Assembly: GCA_010356995.1 (NCBI GenBank)
Contig: ML996687.1
Coordinates: forward strand, 435,803 to 499,802
Direction: 5' to 3'
From: Trichodelitschia bisporula
Lineage: Eukaryota > Ascomycota > Dothideomycetes > Phaeotrichales > Phaeotrichaceae
DNA: 64,000 nucleotides
Shown: positions 56,467 through 64,000 of the stretch, piece after piece
How the letters are laid out: each line of letters starts with the position of its first letter
Position numbering within the stretch: position 1 is the first letter of the stretch
Translations under genes and position numbers: made by a program
The notes under the pieces: generated by a model
What the model was told of the DNA's origin: nothing
The model's input: the letters and a program-made list of their open reading frames with translations, nothing else
Databases searched by the model: none

Positions 56467-57914
56467 CTAATATTCCCGGCCCGCCTTCTCGGCTCGCAGC
56501 CGATCATACCGCAGAACCGCGCCCAACAATACTTGTGCCCCCAGAGCGCAATCCTCGGGCGTACTATACTCCTCCGGGTTGTGCGATACCCCATTCTTGC
56601 ATGGGATGAAAATCATGCTCGTCGGGCAGACCTTGCTCGTGTACACGCTATCATGGCCCGCGCCGCTAACCATCTCGGCAGTCAATTCCTTCGCCTGTGC
56701 ACCGAAGACCCCCTCCGCCGACTCAGTCACGCACTTGATGCAATCGGGGTGGAAGTCGATCTCCGACGAGACGCTATCCGTGCGCCACTCCACCTGGCAC
56801 GCCTTCCCCGGCGTGGCCCCATCATTAAGACCCCCAACATCCTCCCCCGCCGCAATCACCGCGAAATCTCTGCGGAGCGCCTCCTCAGCCTTGTCCAAAA
56901 TCCCATCATTCCTCGCCCGGATATCCAGACTGAACCGCACGTGCCCGGGAATAGTATTGGTGGACCCAGGCTCAAGCGTCAGAATCCCCGTCGACGCAAC
57001 GCAGCCCAACTTCGTCGCAATGCGGTGACTGTGCAGAATCATCTTCGCGGCGGTGAGGAGCGCATCCGCACGCGCGGACAGTGGCGTGGTTCCAGTGTGT
57101 GCATCCCGCCCGCGTACGTCTAGCGTGAACCAGCGGTAGGCTTGGACGGCGGTTACGATGCCGATTTTGCGGTTCCAAGACTCCAGGATCGGGCCCTGCT
57201 CGATGTGCAGCTCGAAGTGCGCGGCCATGGGGATTGCAGTGTGGGATACCTCGGTGGGGCCATTGTATCCGATGCGGGCGAGCGCGGCGGATAGAGTTTC
57301 GGTGCGCGGGGGCGTAACCTCTACCAAGTCGTGGGCGGTGGCGAGCGGGATTTGGCCCGCCCACACGCCGGAGGAGACCATGGAGATGGGGAAGCGGGCA
57401 CCTTCTTCGCTGGGGGGTGTTAGGGGGAAGGTGCAAGGAGGGAGGGGTAGGGATTACTTGGTCCAGTTTACAACACCGATGGGGAACTCGGTTTCGATAT
57501 GGTTTTCGTTGAGAACGTGGAGCATTTCAACGGCGGCATGTACACCCAGGATGCCGTCGTACCGGCCGCCCGATGGCTGCGTGTCCAGGTGCGAGCCGGC
57601 GAAGGTGGGCGGCCCGGAGCGCTTGCCGGGGCGTACGGCGAAGATGTTCCCCATCGCGTCGATGGTCACTGTGCAACCGGCCGCTTTGGTGGTTTCGACG
57701 AACCAGTCTCGGGCTTGCTTGTCGGTGTCCGAGAGGGCGAGGCGGCGCATGCCGGTGTCGGTGGTGTTCCTGGAGGATTAAACCTTTGCTCGGGAGGAGG
57801 AGCGTTGACATACTCTCCCCATCGCTTGCCTGTTCCCCATTGGCACGTGTAGTGCAAATCGGTTAAGAGCCGATCACGGCTAACTTTGAGGCTGTTGAGG
57901 TCTTGAGATGTCAT
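56467..57914 (-). CDS. N-carbamoyl amino-acid hydrolase / beta-ureidopropionase (M20 family)
   Basis: Metal-dependent amidohydrolase of the M20 group that contains beta-ureidopropionase (last step of pyrimidine breakdown), allantoate amidohydrolase and L-carbamoylases. Exons 57914-57814, 57769-57458 and 57409-56467 give 451 residues. Seen: metal-binding SHLDTQPSGGRYDGILGV and WTNEEGARFP (the second formed across an intron), FELHIEQGPILE, GRDAHTGTTPL, and SGAGHDSVYTSKVCP near the end. Domain order and length fit. The ATG at 57914 is chosen because a TATA box lies 65-72 nt upstream; the frame stays open further upstream with a basic stretch that could mimic a mitochondrial signal. Which substrate it uses cannot be fixed by sequence. 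Confidence 0.9.
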
Positions 57915-57978
57915 CTCTACTGTATCGAAGTTCAGTCGAATGTTGATGGAAAATGGCGGAGCTGGAATTGGTCTGCTT

Positions 57979-57986
57979 AATATATA
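57979..57986 (-). promoter_or_regulatory. TATA box of the carbamoyl hydrolase gene
   Basis: TATATATT-type element on the minus strand about 70 nt upstream of the ATG at 57914, within the gap to the divergent Utp7 gene (58322). Confidence 0.55.
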
Positions 57987-58321
57987 TTTGCCCCATCCCC
58001 ACGTTGACGGCCGGCTTCGCTGTGAGATCAGCGACGAGAACGGTAAACCCGGCCTTGCAGCTCTGAAGAAAGCCATAATTGGTGGCGATAACAACACTTG
58101 GACGGGATAGCTCTACTACTTAAGTGCCGATAGCGATGCCGTGACAAATAACATCGCATTGGAATGGCATCAAAGACCGATAGGGAGCAGGACGAATTCC
58201 CGTCCAGATCTCACTTATCGCCGCAAAGGCTGAACTACATTACCCGATTGGTTCTTCCCCGCACTCCATGCTGTAGAGATGATGTCGGAGGACGTCGGAG
58301 AAAAGACGGCACCGAGACTGC

Positions 58322-60094
58322 ATGCCAAGATTTCGAGCCGCGAACTTTTTGGACGCGGAGGTTTCTGTACCATCGGTGGAGACAACTACGCCCAACGATA
58401 TCACAACCGCAATTATGGACGCTGTGGAAGTCCGACAGACCCTCACAAGGCCTGAGGCCTCAATAACCAAATCCGCTCCGCAGACTGTCGCCAAAAAGTC
58501 CTCCAGACCCCCCACCGCCCCTCTCAACCCCGAAGCCACCGCACTGCGGAAGCGCGAGGAGGAAGCGCAGAGCATCTATGGCCGAGGCAAGAAGATCCGC
58601 ACAGATGGAATCAAGGACAAGAAACTGCGCGGTAACCTGCGCGTTCTCGAAGCGAAGTACAAGACCGCTATGCTGAAAGCCCGCGATGCCGAAATCCTCC
58701 TCGAACATGAATCTGGCTTTCTCGAGCCCGAGGGCGAACTCGAGCGCACTTACAAGATTCGGCAAGATGAAATCCAGAGTAGTGTTGCGGTTGAGACGGC
58801 GAAGAAGGGGTTTGAGCTGAAGCTGGATGATCTCGGACCATACAAGGCGTCATACTCGAGGACGGGACGAAACCTGATACTTGCGGGCCGGAAGGGGCAT
58901 ATTGCGACGATGAACTGGAGGGACGGAACCCTGGGGTGCGAATTGCACCTGGGGGAGACTATCCGGGACGCAACTTGGCTGCACAACAACCAGTTCTTCG
59001 CCGTTGCGCAGAAGAAGTACACGTACATCTACGATCAGGCCGGTGTAGAAGTCCACAAGCTCACCAGCCACATCGAGGTAACTAACATGGAATTTCTGCC
59101 TTATCACTTTCTCCTCGCGACTATCGGAAACGCTGGATATCTCAAGTACACCGATACCAGCACAGGCCAGATGGTTGCAGAGCTACCTACAAAAATGGGC
59201 TCCCCCACAGCCTTTGCGCAAAATCCCTACAACGCGATCATACACGTCGGGCACCAAAACGGGGCAATCACTCTCTGGTCACCCAATTCAACAGGACCGC
59301 TCGTCAAGATACTGGCCCACCGTGGCCCGGTCCGGAGCATGGCCATGGACAGGGAAGGCCGGTACATGGTAACCACTGGCAACGACTCGAAGATGGCCAT
59401 CTGGGACATCCGCAACTTCAAACCTGTTCATGAGTACTATCTTCACCAACCGGGCGCGTCTCTCGCCATCTCCGACCGGAACCTCACTGCGGTCGGCTGG
59501 GGCACGCAGGTATCTGTCTGGCGAGGCTTGTTCGACAAGGCGCATGCGGACCAAGAAAAAGTCCAGAGCCCGTACATGGGATGGGGTGGTGAAGGGCAGC
59601 GCATTGAGCGCGTACGGTGGTGTCCATACGAGGATATTCTGGGTATCTCGCACGACAAGGGCTTTAGCTCTATCATCGTGCCCGGCGCCGGAGAGCCGAA
59701 CTTCGACGCACTGGAGGTCAACCCGTACGAAACGAAGAAGCAGCGACAGGAGGGCGAGGTGAAGGCCCTTTTGAACAAGATACAGCCGGGCATGATCTCA
59801 CTGAACCCGGACTTTATCGGCACTCTGGACCTCGCCTCGCATGAAACGAAGCAGAAGGAGAAGGATCTGGATCGGAAACCTGTGGACAAGATTGAGGAGC
59901 TCAAGCATCGGGGGCGCGGAAGGAATAGCGCTCTGAGGAGACTGCAGAGGAAGAGGGGCCAGAAGAACATTGTCGACGAGAAGAGGCTGAGAATTGAGGA
60001 TCTGCGGAAAAAGCAGAACAAGCGGGAGCAAGAAAAGATGAAGAAGCAAGAGGAGGCATACGGGCCTGCCCTTTCGAGATTCGTGCGCAAATGA
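58322..60094 (+). CDS. UTP7: U3 snoRNP/SSU processome WD protein Utp7 (WDR46, BING4)
   Basis: Nucleolar WD-repeat protein needed for 18S rRNA processing in the small-subunit processome. Single exon, 590 residues from 58322; an in-frame ATG at 58415 (MDAVEVRQTL) may be the real start, as the first 31 residues lack family character. Seen: the RGKKIRTDGIKDKKLRGNL N-terminal block, a seven-bladed propeller with weak WD repeats (for example MAIWDIRNFKPVHEY), the BING4CT domain around VRWCPYEDILGISHDKGFSS and LLNKIQPGMISLNPDFIGTL, and a highly basic C-terminal tail (RRLQRKRGQKN and RKKQNKREQEKMKKQ). Together with Tsr1 it makes two 40S biogenesis genes in the window. Confidence 0.96.
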   Translation: MPRFRAANFLDAEVSVPSVETTTPNDITTAIMDAVEVRQTLTRPEASITKSAPQTVAKKSSRPPTAPLNPEATALRKREEEAQSIYGRGKKIRTDGIKDKKLRGNLRVLEAKYKTAMLKARDAEILLEHESGFLEPEGELERTYKIRQDEIQSSVAVETAKKGFELKLDDLGPYKASYSRTGRNLILAGRKGHIATMNWRDGTLGCELHLGETIRDATWLHNNQFFAVAQKKYTYIYDQAGVEVHKLTSHIEVTNMEFLPYHFLLATIGNAGYLKYTDTSTGQMVAELPTKMGSPTAFAQNPYNAIIHVGHQNGAITLWSPNSTGPLVKILAHRGPVRSMAMDREGRYMVTTGNDSKMAIWDIRNFKPVHEYYLHQPGASLAISDRNLTAVGWGTQVSVWRGLFDKAHADQEKVQSPYMGWGGEGQRIERVRWCPYEDILGISHDKGFSSIIVPGAGEPNFDALEVNPYETKKQRQEGEVKALLNKIQPGMISLNPDFIGTLDLASHETKQKEKDLDRKPVDKIEELKHRGRGRNSALRRLQRKRGQKNIVDEKRLRIEDLRKKQNKREQEKMKKQEEAYGPALSRFVRK

Positions 60095-60386
60095 TAATGG
60101 CATACAACGTGCATTGTGGGTGTCTTTGCGGACCACAAGCTGTGGGGCATGAGTTGACTCCGGGGCTTCATGGCTCTACAGCGTATGCATTTCGGCGTTT
60201 TTGGAAGAGGTATTTGCACGATAAGTGCTGAGATACCAGGTCGGCCTTACTTTGACTGGAAGGGACAATAGTAACCATGGATGCTTCACGGATTTCTATG
60301 GCATTGGTGTTGTTGCTTGACAGGCTTAGTTCATTGCTTTGCCCGTATCTCCCCTTTCCGCACGCCTGTATCCCGGATTTCACCAT

Positions 60387-61575
60387 CTACACCTCTTCCT
60401 TGTCGGGAAAACCAAGCTTGATCTGCCACACTGTCAGCTTCGGCTCGTCATTTGGTAGGCTTGGATGTCTTACACCAAATGGAGGATAAACAAGCCGAAT
60501 CGTCCCCTTGTTCTTAGCGAGGTTGGTCAGGGTCTCCATATCCTCGTCATCGAGATCGAGGACTTTGGCATTCTCCTCAATCCGCGAGGGTGTCACGGAT
60601 TTCGGAAGCGCAGAACAGTTCCGGGCGACTACAACCGTCAGCCGCCAACGTTCCCAGCTGCGAGGACAGCCCACCATGGTAGCTAATGAGCACATTAGCC
60701 GCACTCGCGCCATGCTTCTTCGCGATCTCTTGCACCGTCTCATCGTTCATAAACCGCGTACCCGTGCTCCCTAGGGGACTGTACGCCGAGACATGAATCC
60801 CCTTAGCTGCGCAGTACTCGATCAGATCATGCTGAGGCAGGAACGGATGCAGTTCGACCTGGTTCACTGCGGGCACATGGCCGACCTCTGCGGCCAGGTC
60901 CTGCAGGTACTTGACGCTGCAGTTGGAGACGCCGATGGCTTTAGCCTTGCCGGTTGCCAGCAGCTTGACCATGCTCTTGTACGTCTCGATCCACGTAGTC
61001 GACTCGTCGATATCGCGCGACCCGTCAGGCCGCTTGGGAAAGGCGGGATGATTGCCTGTTGGGCCTCAGCGGGCGCCATCCGTGGTACTCACATTGGAAT
61101 CTTACCGTTAGGATTCATCGGCACAGGCCAATGCATCAAATACCTGCCAGCCCATTAACCCCACCCCCCCCCAATCCAACGCACCCACGCACAGGTCCAC
61201 ATATTCCTCCCCCAACTTCCCCAAGCTATCATCCAGCGCCTCCTCCACACGGTTATGGTATGTACACCACAGCTTCGTCGTAAGAAACACATCCGCGCGA
61301 CTTATCCCCGCGCGCTTGATCCCCTCCCGCATCCCCTCGCCCACCTCCGCCTCGTTGCGGTACATCCACGCCGTGTCAATGTGTCGATACCCGCTGGCGA
61401 TGGCGTGTGCGACGGCCTCGCGTACCTCCCCAGGGCCGGATTGCCAGGTCCCGAGGCCGATGGCGGGGATTGTGGCGCCGGTGTTGAGGACGAGGGGGGT
61501 GTCCATTTTGGGTGTTGGGTGGAGGATGGAGGAGGGCGTGAGCTTGAGGATCTTGTTTGCGAGGGCGGGATTCAT
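60387..61575 (-). CDS. Aldo-keto reductase (AKR family)
   Basis: NADPH-dependent aldehyde/sugar reductase. Five exons: 61575 (or 61506)-61193, 61143-61106, 61055-60675, 60628-60474 and 60422-60387. From the ATG at 61506 (MDTPLVLNTGATIPAIGLGT) the product has 307 residues; from 61575 it has 330. Numbered from MDTPLV, the catalytic tetrad is D44, Y49, K78 and H109; H109 is formed only after splicing (LYLMHWPVPMNPNG). Other motifs: KAIGVSNCSVKYL, NQVELHPFLPQ, YSPLGS, LPKSVTPSRIEEN and the C-terminal LVYPPFG-LGFPDK joined across the last intron. Close to fungal glycerol/xylose reductase-like enzymes. Lies next to a sorbitol-type dehydrogenase on the same strand. Confidence 0.92.
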
Positions 61576-62359
61576 CTTATCTGGAGTTGGTGGGGCCTGG
61601 GTCTGGGAATGCCGTTATCGGGGGAGGGGTCAGGGAAGGTGCAATTTGTGAGGTGGGATGGACATGGATGGAGCTTTTATCTTTATGTTTATTGCCGATG
61701 TATCTCCCACGACTCAGTCCGATCGCGGGTCCAGTCATCATCGCCCGCGACCTGCAAGGCTCGATGACGTCGCAGCCGCTGCACCGGGCCGTGTGCCGAG
61801 CCCGACTGGTTTCAGGCCCCGATCCGACGCGTGCTTGATGGGGAAATGTTCGGCGAGGGTTCCCCGGCGCTCCTTCCGAGCCCGTGCAGACTCCACAACA
61901 ACACTGTTGCACCGATCAAGATCGGATATATCGGTGCGCACCGTGACTTTGCCTTCGAGGGTGAACATGATTCACTTGGTGTGGAGGGGAATCGGTGGAA
62001 TCGGTGAGCTCGGCATGTGCGTCTTTTGGATTGGACGGCTGTGATACGGAAGGATTCGGGCGAACCTTCGGTTATTCGAGAGTCTTGGTGATACATGTAC
62101 GCAATGCAGTAATAGATGTGTGGTTGAGATCAGTATCGTGCTTTTTAAGACGGATGTGAGATTCCTGTACTGGGAAGATGAAGTGCTCGATTGGGCAAGC
62201 TTTTCCATCATGGCTGAGTGTATGAACTCGATATAAAGGTCCGTGACGAATCATGAAGGTGCAGTCTCCTCGGTCATCTCCCAATTCCTACTGCTGACCC
62301 ATCATACAGTCGTAACCGTTACGACCATAGCCGTCCGGCGTTTCTGCCCCTAACCCTTA
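61576..62359. other. Intergenic between aldo-keto reductase and polyol dehydrogenase
   Basis: About 780 bp holding the reductase promoter and the 3' end of the dehydrogenase. No gene is supported. Confidence 0.5.
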
Positions 62360-63597
62360 TTATTCATCATCGCCAAACTGCACAGCAACCTTCATGACAA
62401 GCTTCTTCTCGTCATCCTCCGGCCTACTAGCCATCAAAAAGGCTTTCTCAACGTTCTCAAGTCCCTTGAAAGTGTGCGTGAGGAGTGTAGAGAAGTCCGG
62501 AAGCTCTGTCTTCGCCTTCCGCAGCCTCTCAATGGCCGCAGGATAAGCGTTGGCGTACCGGAAGACGCCGATAAGGTCAATCTCATGGAGTGCAGCATGC
62601 GATATAGGTAACGTCTGTACTGGCGTCCCCATCCCAATAAGCATAACCTTGCCACCTGGCCGTGTCACCTATGCGAATCAGTTTTATCGCCCACAAGGTC
62701 GTCCTGGACCTACATATATTGCCGTCTGCAAACACTCCATCGCGCCCGTACATTCAAACACAGCATCGTACTGATCGTACTGTTGATTCTCGGTGAGCCT
62801 CGATGCCACAGCCTGGGCCCTCATGAGTCCCTCCGTAACTCCAATCTTCCCTCGAACAGGAGGAACGACATGCCCATCCCCCAGCCAACTGGTAACCCCC
62901 GCCCATCTCCCATTAACTGCAAACCTCACTCTGCCCCCATTTCCATCTGCAACAGTCACCCGTGCCCCATTCCCTCTCGCGACGGCGGCAACCAAGCATC
63001 CCACCGGCCCAGCCCCGAACACCAACACACGTGCTCCGGGTTCCAGTCCCGCGCGCTGGACCGCATGCTCCGCCACAGCCATGGGTTCGACCAAGGCGCC
63101 TAGGGACAGCGGAACCTCGCGCGGAAGTTTGAAAGTCCATTTCGCTGGGTGGTTGAGGAGGAGCTGCAGCGTGCCCTGGGTGTGCGGGACCAGCTTTGCT
63201 GAGCTGCGGAATTTCAACTCGGGGCAGATATTATACCGCCCTTCGAGGCAGCGGGGACAGATTGAGCACGGCTGGCCAACTTCGAGAGCAACGCGGTCGC
63301 CTGGACTGAAGGTGGTTACCTCTGAGCCAATAGCGGTGACGATGCCGGAGGACTCGTGGCCCAGAGTGAGAGGAGATGTTGCTAGAATAGACCCGTTGCT
63401 GAAGGAGGTGTAGTAGTGGACATCTGAGCCGCAGATGGTGGTGGTGTGGATTGCAATTTGGAGGTCGTTTTCTCTGAGAGGTTCGAGAAGACGGGATTCC
63501 TGTGAATTATGTGAGCCAGGAACATAAGAATTCGGAGCAGAGTTACTATGCGGAGGTCCTTCGGGCCATGGAGAACTGAAGCCTTAGTCTCGGTCAT
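62360..63597 (-). CDS. Zinc-containing polyol dehydrogenase (sorbitol/xylitol/arabinitol type)
   Basis: Medium-chain dehydrogenase oxidising polyols such as xylitol, sorbitol or L-arabinitol to ketoses with NAD+. Exons 63597-63547, 63499-62714 and 62668-62360 give 381 residues in phase. Catalytic zinc: C40 (TICGSDVHYY), H65 and E66 (TLGHESSG). Structural zinc: C95, C98, C101 and C109. Cofactor loop FGAGPVGCLVAAVARGNGA. ALVEPMAVAEHAVQRAG is diagnostic for the sorbitol-dehydrogenase subgroup. A TATA box lies 60 nt upstream. Which polyol is preferred is not determined; pairing with an aldo-keto reductase suggests pentose or polyol use. Confidence 0.93.
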
Positions 63598-63656
63598 ATC
63601 GGCGTCTTTGGTAGGGATTATGGTCATTTGCACAATTGCAGGAGGATATCCCGAGA

Positions 63657-63663
63657 TTTATAG
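63657..63663 (-). promoter_or_regulatory. TATA box of the polyol dehydrogenase
   Basis: TATAAAT on the minus strand about 60 nt upstream of the ATG at 63597. The strong match suggests regulated, inducible transcription. Confidence 0.6.
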
Positions 63664-64000
63664 AGATCAAAGTGAGGCATGTGGCTCAGCTCGATATTAG
63701 AGTGAAAGTCCTGGAAGGAATGTTTCATCTAGGCGAGAGGGGAGGTGGATGCACACCTCACCGCACCTATCTGTTCAATGGGAGGGACAGAGGTGCGACC
63801 TGGCACGAGGACGGCACTGCATACTCTATCAAGAAAACGAGATAGAGAGCTCAAGCATGTAGCATGTGTTGGACCAACGAGTATATGAGGACGGTTGTGA
63901 CAGCTGTGTCCTCTGGTCTTCCTTCAACGACTCCATGGTGCTCGGAGGGACAAGGCTTGTACTTTGACTCCGTGGTGATATGCCAAAATGCACGAGGTCA
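63664..64000. other. Distal promoter of the polyol dehydrogenase, window end
   Basis: About 340 bp to the window edge without a supported gene. Confidence 0.5.

Overview
The window comes from a filamentous ascomycete (Pezizomycotina) nuclear genome. The evidence is short GT-AG introns (mostly 40-150 nt) with recognisable CTNAC-type branch sites, dense genes on both strands, roughly balanced but GC-leaning composition, and a gene set typical of moulds: dynactin p150, PtaB-like LIM-binding protein, PAS kinase, Old Yellow Enzyme, a Fungal_trans_2 regulator and sugar/polyol dehydrogenases. I rebuilt most gene models by splicing by eye; where exon lengths sum to a multiple of three and family motifs line up, I treat the model as firm. 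I saw no rRNA, tRNA, CRISPR array or intact transposon.

Left third (1-28.8 kb): HAK/KUP potassium transporter (cut by the window edge), dynactin p150 back-to-back with the 40S biogenesis factor Tsr1, a PAS-domain kinase, a protein with WGDW/FGDF acidic motifs (probably vesicle traffic), a zinc alcohol dehydrogenase, a YeeE/YedE-type thiosulfate/sulfur transporter, the mitochondrial Fe-S assembly protein Isa1, an F-box-like hypothetical protein, a tiny ABM-fold protein and V-ATPase subunit B.

Middle (28.8-47.3 kb): a 2.2 kb divergent control region, the polyglutamine LIM-binding co-regulator PtaB, then a 5.4 kb gene-poor tract before an SREBP-like bHLH factor that ends exactly at a 25-base assembly gap. 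An Old Yellow Enzyme, an NAD-dependent epimerase-like protein and a seven-exon ARMH3/DUF1741 protein follow. Two diverged copies of an unnamed repeat of about 200 bp lie in opposite orientation about 8 kb apart.

Right (47.3-64 kb): a fungal transcription-factor-domain protein without a visible Zn2Cys6 cluster, an unrecognised multi-exon gene, cytosolic leucyl-tRNA synthetase, an M20-family N-carbamoyl amino-acid hydrolase (beta-ureidopropionase type), the ribosome biogenesis WD protein Utp7, and an aldo-keto reductase next to a sorbitol/xylitol-type dehydrogenase.

Most of the window is housekeeping and I found no convincing new multi-gene system. The best leads are the repeat pair, the unrecognised gene at 50.4-51.5 kb, the regulator without a DNA-binding cluster, the sulfur-transporter neighbourhood, and a set of very small coding exons (16, 20, 26 and 28 nt) that automated annotation would easily miss.
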